Source: Himantopus leucocephalus (Eukaryota > Chordata > Aves > Charadriiformes > Recurvirostridae). From it: 64,000 nucleotides of DNA. The stretch lies in the NCBI GenBank assembly GCA_003993805.1, contig RSEF01000001.1, positions 148,352,857 to 148,416,856 on the forward strand, in the 5' to 3' direction. Below are positions 26,424 to 40,200 of this stretch, in pieces. Below the pieces are notes generated by a model, which made no database searches, was not told the DNA's origin, and saw only the letters and a program-made list of their open reading frames with translations. Numbering within the stretch: the first letter of the stretch is position 1; each line of letters begins with the position of its first letter. The translations under genes and the position numbers were made by a program.

Positions 26424-26560
26424 GGATTAAAAAAACGTATTTCTGACAAAAGTAATGGTGTGCACTCACGCTGAGGTTGGTTCCCAGGACANGATAAAAA
26501 AAACGTATTTCTGACAAAAGTAATGGTGTGCATTCACGCTGAGGTTGGTTCCCAGGATGA
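26424..26560. repeat. 68-bp direct duplication across a single N (26492)
   Basis: The block that ends with TTCCCAGGACA before the N recurs directly after it and ends with TTCCCAGGATGA. There is a C/T difference in GTGCAYTCACG and small differences at both edges. It looks like an unmerged allelic overlap. Confidence 0.85.
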
Positions 26561-27039
26561 ATTTTCAGTAGTCTAGCTCAGGAGGTTAAAATTCAAAAGT
26601 AAGCTTTTGACCATTTATGGTTTGTGTTTTCTTGTTTACACTGTAGTCTGCTTTCAGAGAGACAAGGCCAGTCAATTAGAGTTTCAGTCCTTCAACATCA
26701 GCGCTATGTTATTGTGCGTGGGTTTCCAACACTAACAAAATTGCTTGTATCCAAAATAAAACTGTTAAATGAAATTAGGAAAAATACTTCATGTTCATAG
26801 CAGCAACACAGCTATTCACAGTGGGTTAAATGCCCTGTTTTGCGTTTTGAAAAATGAATTTGCAAGGCAAGATGAATAATCCTGTCTCTTTAAGAAAATT
26901 TGGGTTTGCCATACTAAACAGCACAAACCAGCATTAAATACAAATCGCATCTATTACAAGTATCTGGTTATTTTTAATCCTAAAAATGCAAATTTAAATT
27001 GTTTGAGGGCAAAGTCATGTTGCTGGCTGTTGAAAAAAA

Positions 27040-27176
27040 GGCGGTGTATGGGTTTCATTGGGCTGTATGAGCAGTGGCACGGGATGGTGGCACACTGGGG
27101 ACACGCACGCATATACAGGCCACTCCGCAGGATGCTTTCATGTGCCCCGTCACAGAAAAATGTTGAGCACTACTGT
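27040..27176 (-). mobile_element. Possible hAT/Charlie-type DNA transposon end
   Basis: Read on the minus strand the stretch begins CAGTAGTGCTCAACATTTTT and continues into GACGGGGCACAT, resembling the CAGTGGTTCTCAACCTTTTT-type terminal inverted repeat of hAT-Charlie elements. The opposite terminus and an 8-bp target duplication were not found, so it would be a partial copy. Confidence 0.3.
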
Positions 27177-30100
27177 TTTAGCCTGTTCTGGATACATTCA
27201 TTAATGCTAATCAGAAGTTCAACAGCAAGGGAGAAAAAAAGGCACCTGTTTCCTAGAAAAGCTGTGAAGAAACCCCCAAATTCTGTGTTCTCCCCATGGA
27301 AGAGGAGCGGTAAGTTCATGAGAAGTCCCCAAACGTGCCTCATGTCTTTATACGACAGGAAGTCTAGCTAGATACAAATACTGACACTCTTGTGTGCTCT
27401 ATCCAAGATGTTTCAGGTCATGAAACAGACATCTCTCAGCTAAATACTACACTCATTTTCACAGGACAAACCACAGCAATACTTTCAAACCACAGCTAAT
27501 CCCATCCAAATGGGAATGTAATCTGTTTGAATAAATAAGAAGTAAAAAAAGAGCAAAGCCAAAGAATAATGAGTGTTTCTCGGGGCTGTGTGTCACGGCT
27601 AGCTGAGTATCTGAAATTGGGGTTGCATCATTTATACCGTACACACTGAAAAAGACAAACTGTGCCCTGTAAGGCAACACGGACAAATGTCTTGGGACGA
27701 AAGACTCCATGGGCTGAACTGTGATTTTCTGCTTGCTGGAGAGCGCTCTTTGAAGTTACCACGTATTAGTTCCTTCTGTAATTGCATTCACACAGGCGCA
27801 CGCACTTGCATTATGAATTGTTCCATCTTATTTTGCGGCACCGAGCATTAGCCACAGCCAGAGTCAGAATGACCGATTGCACGGCAGAGCTTCTTGAGCA
27901 GCACGCGCTAAATTCTAGCTACATCCAAATATTGCATGTCTTAATACTTTTTTGCCATAGCCATTCAAAAATGTTTCAAACGGCTGCAGTGGAGCCTACA
28001 ATTATATCGCAGCTATTCCTACTGCAGAGTGATTTTATATCCCACACAGAATTTATGGATATTGCAAAACTGAACTCCAATAGTATGAGTTTCACCTCTA
28101 GCACAAAAAACTTCTCACCGCATAACTTAAATATAACATATTTGGTACACATAATGAGAAATAAAAGCACAGGGGGGTATTAAATGCCTTCCTGACGCTG
28201 AGGTATTTGGCCGCATGTGGCTCTGCGATGCCAGCTGTGCTGACTCCAAAGGTTATGGCCCCTGGCCTGTCCCGGCTCCCTGTCATCTCCCCATCACTGG
28301 AGATTAACGCCTGCCCTGGACTGCTGGCGCAGCTGCTCCCAGGAGTATTCCAGCACCTTTCGGGCAGAAATAGCCACGTTAAGGGAACGCAGTACTGGAA
28401 GCTAACCTGGCCGACTGAGACTTACCAAAACGCAGGTCCCAGAAGCGGCTGTACCGGCCCCCTGGAGCAGTGCCGCACTGGTGGGAGCAGCCCATGAGCA
28501 GCTGGGACAGGGACCTCTCCATCCCAGCAAGCTGGACAGACAACGTGATCACAAGTGAGACGCTAAACCCTATTTCTTTGTCTGACATCCCAAAGCATCC
28601 CAGGTTTATGCCCAAAGACCTGGCACCCCACAGACCTACACCAAGCCTTCTCTGAGCACCTACTTCTCCAAAGCCTCTGAGACAGCACAGTGCCGAACAC
28701 TGCAGATCTGGTACAGTTCTGCCATATATGTATAGTTTTTAAAGAAACAACCTTTTAATATGTATGAAAGGTAGACTGACTATTCCCGATATGTCCTACA
28801 ATAGATCTCCCTGGAGACATCCAAAATCCACCTCCCTACCTTCTGCTAGATGACCCCACCTTCCACACCAGGGTCTCTTCAGGGGCTGGGTTTAGGATGA
28901 AGCTACCCTAACCCTGTGCCTCCAGTCCTCTACTCCAGTTTTTTATTGTTTCTATTTCTCCTTCCCCGTGAATACTCGTGAACTAGCTTTTATAACTGTT
29001 CATGTCATCGCAGAAGAAATTTAAGTGGAAACACATGTGATTTTTACCATTTTCCTTTCTGTCACAAGGATCAAAATAGCCCCAGGGAAACTGCCCACAG
29101 CGCTATCAGAATCACTTGTCTGCAGTTTGGCAAAGTTCACATGCTGGCAAGTCCTGGAGTTGTCTAACGGCAGAATCTGGAAAACAGTTTTTAGCCCAGC
29201 ACATTTGGGAGAGAGCTCCTCCTGAAATCAACAGAACTACAGACGTTTTTATCTAAACTTAAATTCTACCAGAACTGGTAATGCACACGTCTTACTCCCT
29301 CAGCTATAAAATGTAGTCTCACTTTTTTCTGAAATGTTGACCTTGTGTAACTTCACTCAAAACTTCCCCAAATAATAAGATCTAAAAACTATTAGAACTC
29401 ATTAATTATATAACTACGTGAAAAGAATAGAGCCTCCCTTTTTGCTCAGCGGCAATAAAGATACTCAGAGATAATATAAGGACGTCAGTGCCGCTGCGAT
29501 CTATACGGGATTCCAAATATGCCTGTAACCAAAACCTCTTTAAAATACAGCCTGGGTTAAATAAACAAAGACCGATCATGACTGCTGCAAGCAGCAGTGC
29601 TCAGCTGAGTTCAGTCGCTGCATATCCAAAGGTCTTGCTGGATGAATATTCAAACAATGCATTCAAACTCATGACCTTGGACTCTGCGAAAGAAAATTCC
29701 AGGAGACCTCCGAGGTCTGATCCTCCACGACCTCCCTGGGAAGGGAATGTAGAGATTAATGACCTGAAAGTGTAACGCAACAATCTGGAAGAAAATACAA
29801 ACCATACTGAACAAGAGCTGTGAAAAAGGTAAATAAATGCAAACAGCCATAGAGCAACTTTAACAGATATCAAAACCACAGTAGGCGCAGGGGAGGAGGG
29901 GAAGGGAAGAATATAAAATTGTAGTATCGAATGACAGCACATAATATGCTAAAGAAAAACTTTGTCGAAAATAGATAGAAAAGTCCATGCACATCCTGTG
30001 CAATTGTGCTGCTGTAGCCAAACTGGGGACAAAACTACATGAGAAAACAAGCCAAGGCTTGACAGTACTCCCTACTCAGAAGGGCTGTGCTGCTTAACAT

Positions 30101-31268
30101 GTTGTTCAAGTACACCCATTAGCTAGAAGAATGAAATACTAAAAGGAGTACTCTTTCCTTAGTAGCCAAAAGCGCAGATTGCGCAAAGATCTCACTTAAA
30201 ACAAAGAAAAGCCTTCTTTTATTTTTCAGTATCAATGCTTACCTTGGCCCTTGGCGGTCCAAAAGCAACAAGGGAAATTTTTCCTTCATTTTCAGTTGTA
30301 TAAAGAGACAACTGCGACCTCTTGCTAGGTGAGCACAAGAACGACGAGTTCATTGACTTGCCTCCCCCCCCGAGCACAGAGGCTGTGGTCTCAGGGGATA
30401 TCTAGACAGAAGTTGCATCTATGCTGGCTGCTTGGCCAGCTCCAGCCCGGGGCTCACCCTCTGCTACCCACAGTGCTAAGTCATGAACTCAAAAGAGAGC
30501 CCCCCACTTCTCCCTGCAGTCCCTGCTAGCCCACAGGACCAGTTTCAGAAATGCACTAAGGGCAGAGCAGTGAGCCACAGCCACAGAAACAACGATTCTT
30601 ACCTCCCAGCACCCAGATGCGCTGCTCCTTCTCTTTATTTTTGGAACACAGTGAGAGCGATGCCCTCCCCAACCCAATGCCGGCCGTCTCAGAAGGACTT
30701 AGGGGACACAGACAACTCCGAGCATATGGGACACCCACAGTCACACAACTGATCCCAGAGACGCAGCGCAGCACAATTTTTCATCCCACCCATCCCTGCC
30801 GCTTCCTTGCTTACTTCACGGCTGACTTGGATGTGAGCACAGAAGTGGTTCACTCGCGCCAAGATCAGATCTTAAGCCTAAGGTGCTCCTAGCCGTCTGC
30901 TGAAAGAGAAGCTCTTGGTCATGACACATTCTGGAATAAAAGAAATCAAGACAGGCAGTAGAAGGGAGGGCACGAGGATACAGAAAATACACAAAAGCTG
31001 CATGATTTCTTTGCATCTTTCGCATTCCATCTTTATAGTGGAAGGACATTAGCAAAATAATGCCCATACTTTTTCCCAAAACACACTGTTGATAGCTGAA
31101 GATGAGAAAGAGCAGGAATAATGAGGGCCAGGTCTGGTTTGCATCCAAGGATTCTGAACAATAGAAGTATAAGTGACTGACAAGATGGATTTCTATGGCT
31201 TACTTATTTTATTTCTAAATAGACCTATTTAGACAAGCAGACAAGCAGTTATAACTCAGCTACAAAGA

Positions 31269-31327
31269 GTGTATGACATCCTTAGCACCCAGAAAATTTC
31301 CCCCCAAAAATAAACAACAAACTTTTA
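31269..31327. repeat. Copy 1 of a dispersed direct repeat of about 60 bp
   Basis: This stretch contains ACATCCTTAGCACC, GAAAATTTCCCC and AACAACAAACTTT. It matches 32517-32575 in the same orientation with roughly 80 percent identity by eye. The two copies lie 1.2 kb apart and may be an old local duplication or two pieces of one unrecognised repeat family. Confidence 0.7.
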
Positions 31328-31993
31328 GAATATGAAAATCTTATTTACTATAATCTTATGTTTTCATATTGTATTAAAAGAATTGATATTAAATTCAAAC
31401 AGCACACACCTACTGATGAAGTTTACGAGGAAGTTAAACCACTGAACTGGAGAACAAACGGCTTAAGGACCTGTAGGATGCATCGAAGTGATAAACCAGC
31501 AAAATGGCTTGCTCAATCACAAACTATTTTGCTGATAACACAGAGCATTTTCTTCAGTTTGGTCCAGTTCAAGAATTAGTTCATTTGAAGTCTGAGGAAC
31601 TGACTAGAAGAAGTTTCTTTTCCCCCTCCAAATCTATAAAAACTTGGCAGAAGAGGCTGATATAGCTCTAAAATCTGAAAGGAATGGAAATAAAGAACAG
31701 CCCAGACACCTACGTAGTCCTACCTACAGATATTGTCCAGGATTTCTAGCAAGTTAATAATTCCCTTAGTCATAAACACAAAGCACAGCTTGCTTTTTCA
31801 AACATCCAGTGTACCTGATGTATGCTGAACACGCACTAGAGCATTCTGCAGTCTAATTTCATGTAAAAGCAACTCCATTCACATGCTCCAAGGCTGCTCT
31901 GGGATGTGAACCCAACCTCAGGGAGTGCAAATGATCAACAGAGCTGTTTCAACACACACTCCTGATCCAAATTAAAATGATAATTTTAACGTG

Positions 31994-32023
31994 CATATAT
32001 ATATATATATAAATATATATATA
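31994..32023. repeat. (AT)n microsatellite
   Basis: Alternating AT runs for about 30 bases with one AAA interruption near the middle. It is in intronic AT-rich DNA. Confidence 0.95.
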
Positions 32024-32516
32024 ACTGATTATCTCATAATTCCCTTACACACTTTGCAGTGCTTCTCATATATGTAACTCAGTATTATTTAAACAATTTT
32101 ATAACACTGATTTTCTGCCTGAATTCCAAGAAGACATCACCACGAGTAAAATATGACCACATGCTGCATACATCATTCACCATTTATAACAAGAGTATGT
32201 ATGCAGTTTGTCAGTCTGAATAGCAAAAGAAGTACCAAATTAAGGAAAAGATTATATTGCCATTGACACTCAACACATGAAACAGCTATCAATCAATACA
32301 AATCAATCTTGCAAGAAAAAGAACTATGAAATACAACCCAAAAAGTTTTACATCAAATCCCTCGCTTACTAATTAAGTACATGCTTAAAATCAGTGATTA
32401 AAATCATTTCAGCTAACCAGCCTGGACTGTAAACCCAAACATGATTTAAAGGACTACTAATTGAAAATGTAATTGAAGACCCAGACAAGAAGCAGATAAG
32501 GGGTCTGCTATAGACA

Positions 32517-32575
32517 GCATACAACATCCTTAGCACCTGGAAAATTTCCCCAAAAGATTAAATAACAAACTTTGA
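32517..32575. repeat. Copy 2 of the dispersed direct repeat of about 60 bp
   Basis: It shares ACATCCTTAGCACC, GGAAAATTTCCCC and AATAACAAACTTTGA with the copy at 31269-31327, with scattered substitutions and a small indel in the A/C-rich centre. Confidence 0.7.
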
Positions 32576-35500
32576 GAAAGCCAAAAACAAAAGACAACTG
32601 AATACATTACTTCCTTCTAGTTTACTGTAACTTGCTCTTAATGAAATTATGGGTGCTAGTCACACCTTTGTCTGTATTTTCCAGGTAAACTTTACAGGTT
32701 TGGTGACATTGGTGACATTCTTCTCTCTTCCTTGGTTAAAGGGAATTTTGCTTGCCTGAATACCCACACCATAGGTCTGAAGCTACATTTATTTCAGCAA
32801 CGGTGATGAGGCAGAGTTTGGATGTTTACCTGCCCACGATGGACGAGAAAGCTTTGCGAAAGCTTTTTGCTGAGAGCTCCCAAATCACTTCAAATTGCCT
32901 ACTTTTTCTCTGGGACTCTGTTCCTTACTCCTGAAGGCTGTTTGCAACCCAGACTTATATTATCCTAAAGGAATGAAACCCATTTTGAAGAGTTATGGGT
33001 GAATGCATTTTCACAAAGAAAGCGAGCCTCAGTTCAACTGAGCTCTAAAAGCCAACCGGGGACCTCAAGGAAACATGAGGATGGAGAACAGGAGAGAACA
33101 CCTCACCTACCACTATCATTAGCCAGGGAAGCATGAAGCATTTTGAATCATCTTAATGGAGCGGACCTTAATAATCCAAAATAGAACGGAAAAAAGATAT
33201 AGAAGACATTGAACGGAGACAGAAAAAATTTCAGATTAAAACTGAAAGAGCCCTGGCCTTCTGAAGGCCCATGTTTATACAGATTGTTCTGAAGTGGGTG
33301 GAATTTTAATCATTTCATTTGCAGCTCACCATTAACAAAGCCAAACAAAACAAGAAAAAAAAGCAACTGCAACAACTCCACATTTCCACACATGTATAGA
33401 AACGTAACAGAGTAACTGTTGTTTTTTGAGCATTCCCAGAATTCTGACCTGGATGGACTGGCTTTAAAAAAAAAAAAAAAAAAAAAAAAAANAAAAAAAA
33501 AAAAAAAAAAAAAAAAAAGCATTCTTCTCTTTCAGCCTTAGCATTTTGGCAGTTGATAAGTGCAATCCCATATGAGAGGTCACCTAACAAGAACACAAAT
33601 CTTGCAAATGTAAGCATTCAAAACTGGAAACTTTTGATGATAAAGTTGCTTGTATAACTTTGACTCGAAACTCAAGTGGGAAGTAGCCATTAATTATACA
33701 GTCACACAGAACTTCTCTAGCATGATGCTCTATGCATTTTTTTTTCTATAACTCTAAACATATTAATGTTGTTGCTGGAACAAGCAGTGGATATACAGTC
33801 ACATGCAAAAACGAAAAGCACCTGTGAACGTCACATAATAAAACTAGTTGCATGGTGCTTTCTTCCTAATAAACACAAGAGCCCTAAGGATTTAAGAGCT
33901 AGCCTATCTAAATCTTCAGCTAAATCAGCTCTGTGGAATACTTCTTCAGCAACAGGTTCAGGAGCTCCTCTGCGCCCTTGGGTCCAGCTGGTTCTTGTCG
34001 CTGCCCAGGGGCAGGACCTGGGTTTGCACCAGACCTGCTCCTCCTGCTCCCTTGCCTCTTCATTTCTACATGAAGGGAAGAGAGTTATGCATGAGGGGAG
34101 GAAGATTCAACCCATTCATGTGGCTTCTTTATCTTAGCAGATGGAGATCGGCTCCCCAAGTACATCCCTGTCCAAAAGTGACACTTATGTTGAGACACAC
34201 CAGGCGCACGTCTCAGCTGGCTGGTCAGTACTTGGCAAGCCAAAGCGCCACTTCCTATGGCAGAATGGCACTGGACAGGAAGATCTGAAGTTAATTTACT
34301 AAACACAAGCTTAAAGAGGACTTTGGAGGAAAATATTATGCTCTAGAGCTTCCTCAGATGTGAGGCCAATAATGAACTTTTGGTTTTGTCCAGTTTTCAC
34401 ACATACCATTCGGCCTGCCAAAGCCAAATGTGGGAAACATTTTGTCCTTTATTTCGAACGTACACAAATTATTCATGCACGAAACTATACAGGCATGTGC
34501 AAGAAATATATTTGCAATGTTATATGGGGGTAGTTCTTTTAAACCTTATCTTTTCAGCTGCATATTTGTTTCTGATGGCAGCATATGCAGATGAGATTGT
34601 ATTTATATGGAAACATCAAAATGAGTGATGTCCTTCAAGGGACACTTAAAAACATACATCCACAGAAATCAGATTATATAGCATCAATATAAACGCCCAG
34701 CACTTAGAGACAAAACCTCATGAATTTGTATTGTCCTACAGATTCTCAGTTCACTGATTCATTCTGGATACGCATAAAATAGACACCTTTTTATATTAAC
34801 TTTGGTTTTTATCCTTCTTCCGGGAGCAGAGGAGGACAGAATATAATATTGCTTGTATATAAAAAGACAAAATAATTTATATCCTGTTGAATGCTACTTC
34901 TAACATGAATGACACGTCAACCGTCTGCTTCCAAGGTGCAGTAAGGCATCTAAGCAAAAAAATGCCACACACCATACAAAAATGACTAAAAATATTTTGT
35001 CACGAGTACTATCTTATAAATGTATACATGTGTTAGTTCACCAGCTGCAAACAGCATAACAGATGTGCTAATAATCATACACATTCAGCATTTCTTTCCC
35101 ATTCAGTATATTGGATTAAGTCATAGGAGCAACACGCTTTCTAAATGAATGTTGCTTACTCCTCTCGCAACATGAACGAGTCTTTCTATGAAGATCTAAG
35201 CCACTGAGTCATCTACAGAACAAAGAACAACAGTGAAGTGAAAGGAGTCTCAAAATTAAATAAGCCTGTGGATGGAGGAAGTCTGGAAGGAGGCAGATCG
35301 CGTCTTACACAAAAGATTATCAAGAGACTTGTGCGGGGACATACTGGAGTCAGAGACAGTATTGCCTATGGAAGTAAAATATAGTGGTGATTGATGGGAC
35401 AGCTTAAACAAATATTCACACCAAACCAAAATTTCCAAAATGTTTTTTTAAAGAAATATGGTAAATACGAAACATGTCAAGTAAAAACAAATCAGGTCCT

Positions 35501-36729
35501 TATCTCACCGGCGCAGTTGACATTGTATTACAGCTTCCCAGCAGGTGTTCGTGTTAGATTAGGCATGGTAGGTTTTAATAAATACAGTCCTCCCTACTAC
35601 GGGAAGGAAAATTAACTGAAAAAACAAACTCCAATCACAGACAGAAATAAATACTGTCAAGCGGAGACCACAACAGAGTCCTGAATGACAGCATTGCACT
35701 ATAAGCTTTTTTGACTGAATATTAGTTTTCATTCTATTAAAATAAATATATGTATTAAAAATGGACCATGTGTTGTGACTCTCTGACAAAAAATTATATT
35801 GCTTTCAGTCCCAAAATAGGCATCAGGATACCCTCTGTTATTTCAGTATAAAAGACCGTATTTCCTTCGTGAGCATTACATGACCAACCTTAATTTTAAA
35901 GCTGACTTATTTGCGACCTTTTCCTGTTAGGAAGAGCATGGTGTTTACACATCTGGTGAAACACCGTACCATTTGCAAAGCGATATTTAATTGAGTCCAT
36001 GAGATGTTAAGATGTGTTTTAAGTAAGATCACCACTGATAAAGAAACCATGCCCATTAAAATCAGCATGCTGCTTGATAAAGCTTCATACCAATCTCGCT
36101 AGTTGTTTTGGTTTTTTTTTTATAATAAATAGCAGAACTGGCTACAAAAGTCTCTGATTTTCCGGCTAGAAATATTTCTCTTACAGACTAGTGTCTTGCA
36201 TTTTTATAAAACAATTAAAACAAGGCACTTTGAAGTCTAGCATATTCTAGCAAGATGAAGGCACCATAAATATTAATTAATTCTGCACATGAGAGGTTCT
36301 CTCCCACTACGTCTATGAGCAGACTTGGAGCCCAGGATCAGAAATCAACCAAAAGCTGATAATACATGCCTTTAAGGAGAGCTGACTGTATTCCTTTAAA
36401 ATTGAGAATCCGATTTTTTCAAGTAGTTTAAAGAGACTCATCAATAAATATGAAATACATGTTTTAGTTAATTCTAAGATTCACCTTGATACATGCCATT
36501 TAAGATAAAGGAAAGATGTAAAAACTTACGTGTTAGTTATTCACTGAAGAGTATGGTTTTTCTTGTCCTATTTTGGGGATTCCATGTATTTAAGAGAAGT
36601 AGAGTGAAAAGTGCTTTTACATGTCTTAATGCTTAGAGCATATTCCCATTTCCCTAATTTCGAACCTACTGTTTTTCTGTTTTCCAGAACCTCATCACTT
36701 CTACTCTTTCAGTGAAACAAGATATTTTA
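32576..36729. other. Intronic AT-rich unique sequence, no gene seen
   Basis: Apart from the A tract at 33476-33518 and a GC-richer stretch near 33950-34250, this is AT-rich DNA with short frames only. No repeats of a known family were recognised. Confidence 0.5.
33476..33518. repeat. Long A homopolymer with an embedded N (33492)
   Basis: Forty-two A bases are interrupted only by an N. No CR1 or recognised retrogene precedes it, and avian CR1 does not end in poly-A. It may be a simple homopolymer that broke the assembly, or a tail of an unrecognised retrocopy. Confidence 0.8.
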
Positions 36730-37210
36730 GGAGCCAAGCTCAGCTAACTCCTCCTGATTTGAACACCACGTGAAGCAGACCTTCACATCTCATCTGGTGA
36801 AAAAGGTGGAGGAGCAGCATACCAGGTACCTTACTCACACCTGCCTCCGAGGAAGAGACTTTGGAGCCAGGTCCCATAGGTGAGACAGCACACGCAGTGC
36901 ATGTGGGCACTTCAGACAGCCCGTGGGACACACAGGGCATCCCACAGGGCAGGGAGCACATACCCGAGGACAGCCAAATACACTCGGCTGTCTCGCCGGC
37001 GCCACCAATACTGCAGAACAGCCCTGTGGTGGCTAAGCCTGGGACGGCAGAACTGCCTTGTGAGCTGCAACTGCCGCACAGGGAAGACTTCTGTGCATTC
37101 ACCTCCGACACAACAAATTTAGAGCTGTCAGGGCAGGCTTCACTGCATCTGCGACTTGGTCCTTTGCGCTGTCCTTTTATGAGATGTTTGTTCAGGTAAA
37201 GGTAAATCAT
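36730..37210. other. GC-rich patch open on both strands, function unknown
   Basis: The minus strand has a 156-codon frame and the plus strand 112- and 80-codon frames across the same bases. Composition explains much of this openness. Neither translation resembles a protein I know, and no splice-site pair clearly brackets the block. Confidence 0.3.
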
Positions 37211-40200
37211 TAGATCCCTCTTGGTAATGGCTAACTACCAGGGCAAGGACTTCTGTGACAGCCATCAGTACCCTAACAAGGCTGAAATATTGACCCCTGG
37301 CTTAGAAGTTGCCTGTTCCACTCTCAACTTCTCATACAAAGATCTAATCAAGGCACAGAAATACCCACCTTCCAGGACAAGAGATACAAATTAATTCATC
37401 TTCTCAAGTAACAAGGCCACCAATAATTAAAGTCACATTCCTGAGCTTGCATTTCCAAGTAAGACATGTGGCCTCCTAAATGGAGAACGGGTCTTCGGCT
37501 TCTGGTGTTTCTGACGCGCTTTTTTCTCTCTTTTTTTTTCCCAGTACTAAAATGTGGCTGCTGCAAAACCAATTTTTATTCAAGTAAGTTTGTCTCCCGT
37601 CAAAGCAAGTTCTCACAGAAGTAATCCCTGGTTTGGGGAGGATGACACAGTTCCGGAGGGCATCAAGAACTGTACCATGCTACCTTGGCTATAATATCTA
37701 GCAACTTCCTTGTGAGATGTTATTAACCACTACACAAGGTGGAAGCTTAACAGTCTACCTCCAAAAAGGTATTGAACAGAGAACATGAAGACACCCATCC
37801 AAATGAAAGACAGTGTCATGCTTCAGGGTGCACCTCTCCTTGTCAGGGGGGCTGAGGTGCTGAAGAAGACAAAAGCTGTGCCCTGGTCTGTGCCCTGCAG
37901 GCTGCTGCGCTCCAGTACTGGGTACGGGCAGGAATGGGGCTCCAGGCAATGAAGAACCTCCAGAGTACTGCTTGTGGTTGAAGGTTGGTTTGCCCTTCTC
38001 ACAGAGAAATAATAAAGAAGGTATTTTGAGAAGAGGCTTACAATTACTGCTGCTGACAGAGTAACAGCTCAGCAGTAGTTAAGTGGTCATAACAAACAGG
38101 TAAGAAACTCAGATGTGCACGGTTAGCAACACTGGAGGAGGCTCAACACAGCTGTTACGCATAAACAACCAGCAGCCACTTTCTCCTACCTCATCTGCAC
38201 CTTTATTAAAGCACAGGCTTGAAAATTCAGTGTTTTCAGACAGTATTACAGAGCTACGTTTCAAGGCAAATATATGTAAACACCTGTTAGGTAAGTGTTA
38301 ATAATTCACAGCAAGATGCCAGCTTTCCATTAAGACATTTAACGTGCAAAGAAAACATTGCAAAAGGTCATTGGAATAAACTCAGTAACTTTCAAACAAA
38401 AGGAATTACTTGCCTATCAGTATTGTTCATCAAGACTTTCNTGCTGCTCACAGAACAGCTTGGGGATTTAGTTGCTTTTTTCTTAAAAAAAAAAAAAAGG
38501 TATTTCTTTCTGGAGTTTAAATTTGTGTACTTAAAACCATACACATAACCTCCCTCCTTTCTGATGACAATGTCTCTGCCTTTGCCAGCGGAAAGGGCAG
38601 GGTCCCCCTCTTGTCCACCCACCAAGATTCAGGAACGCACCACAGGGGCTGGTACCTTCACAGCCACCACAGCTGTCCAGTAACGGGTTCGTAAGGTGCA
38701 CCGTCCCCACGTGCTCAGCAGGCCGACAGAGTAGCAACAACACTGCTCACGGGGATCAAGAAAGAAGATCCTAAGACACCTCTTGGGAAGGGGAGTAACA
38801 GTGCCCCAGGCACGGGGCTGTCAGAGAGCCAGCCAGGTTCCACTTGGGACCGGAGACAAATGGGGTAGTGAGGTATCACTACAGGGGTAATAGCCGAACT
38901 TGGTTTTATGCATCATCTCTGGGTAATCTCACTCATAAAGGGTGTGAAACTCATTTCACAGTACAAGCACAACCCAATACCCCAGTAAGGTGCTAATGAA
39001 ACAAACTTAGATATTGTACAGATAAAAGCAGACTGGTGTTTCAATTCATTTACTTGTCATTTACTATTACTACAGTTTCCCAGTACCTGGCACCCTCCCC
39101 TCAAGACATTATTAAGTTTTATTAGATTTCTTAGCTTCTTCACCGCAGGACCATGGCTGCACTACTTTGGGACCTGAGCAGACCCAGCGCAGCAGTCCGG
39201 CACTGCACCACGTCACTTCCCAGCTTAGACCTGAGATCTTTACACCATGTTGCACTGTGCATCTAGACATACTCTCCAAGACACAGGGAAAATCTGATGC
39301 CTCTGGTGGAAAAGGAAGCAGGAAGACTACAAAGAGCGGTATATGCAGTATTCCTCCCATCACCTGCCCCTGGCCAGGAGCTAAAAGAAGTTATATTTAC
39401 ACACAAACGATCAATATACGGTCTTTTCAATACAAAACCCAGCTAGAAATCCTATGCTGACTTCTATCTTTTCAATGGCTGTGGCATTCTCTTTCCTTGC
39501 TTTTCCAATGCAATCCTGCTCTACTTATATTCCTCCAGAATGCTCTGCAAAGACTGCTTGGCTGTGATGATGTCACCTCTTTCAATGTAGCCTTCCACTG
39601 CATCTCAGCCTGTTATTACACCAAACATTAAACAAGTCCCCCGCAACTCCATCCTCTCCATCATCCTCAACTACTGCCTACGTTCATTCCACCATGTCAG
39701 GTCTCTGCTTCACAGTTTTGCACACTGGGAACTTCACTCCTTCTACCCTCATGCTTGAAAAAATTACCCCTAAATATCTGTATTACTAACCTATTATTCC
39801 CATGGCTTAAGACTCTCTAAAATTTAGCAAGGGCAAAACATTTGTTTGCTGTGGCCACTAAATACCACAACAGTCTCTGTACAATTCCTGATGCAACTTT
39901 GTCTATCTGTTGTCTCTGTAAAATTTCTGGGAGAAAAAAAAAAAAGGTCTCTTGTGTTTATACATCTTGTACAGTGATGTCCTAACCCACAAAGAGGGTA
40001 CTGAGACACTACGGTAATGTAAAATTCACCTCCGCAATGCAAGGCCACCAGCGGTGCAGGGATGCCTATATGAATCCTCTAGATTCTGTGTGGATTTTTG
40101 CACTGTCGGATGCCCATTTCTGTCCCTCAACCCCCTACAGTCAGGGAAAAAACAACAGATACTCTTATCACTCAGCTTTACTGTCTCGTCCCTAATTTGG

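Larger units (their letters stand above)
24222..31268. other. Intronic unique sequence, no gene seen
   Basis: It contains the duplicated join at 26492, the possible hAT end near 27.1 kb and GC-richer patches at about 28180-28690 and 30320-30900. A stretch at 25317-25448 has splice-like edges (CTGACTACAG and AAG before GTAGCA) and an open plus frame, but the translation is unfamiliar. Confidence 0.5.

Noticed and set aside
18430..35145. Shared 16-mer AGGAGCAACACGCTTT at about 18430 and 35125
   Set aside because: One such match between two places in 64 kb is expected by chance, and the flanks do not align.
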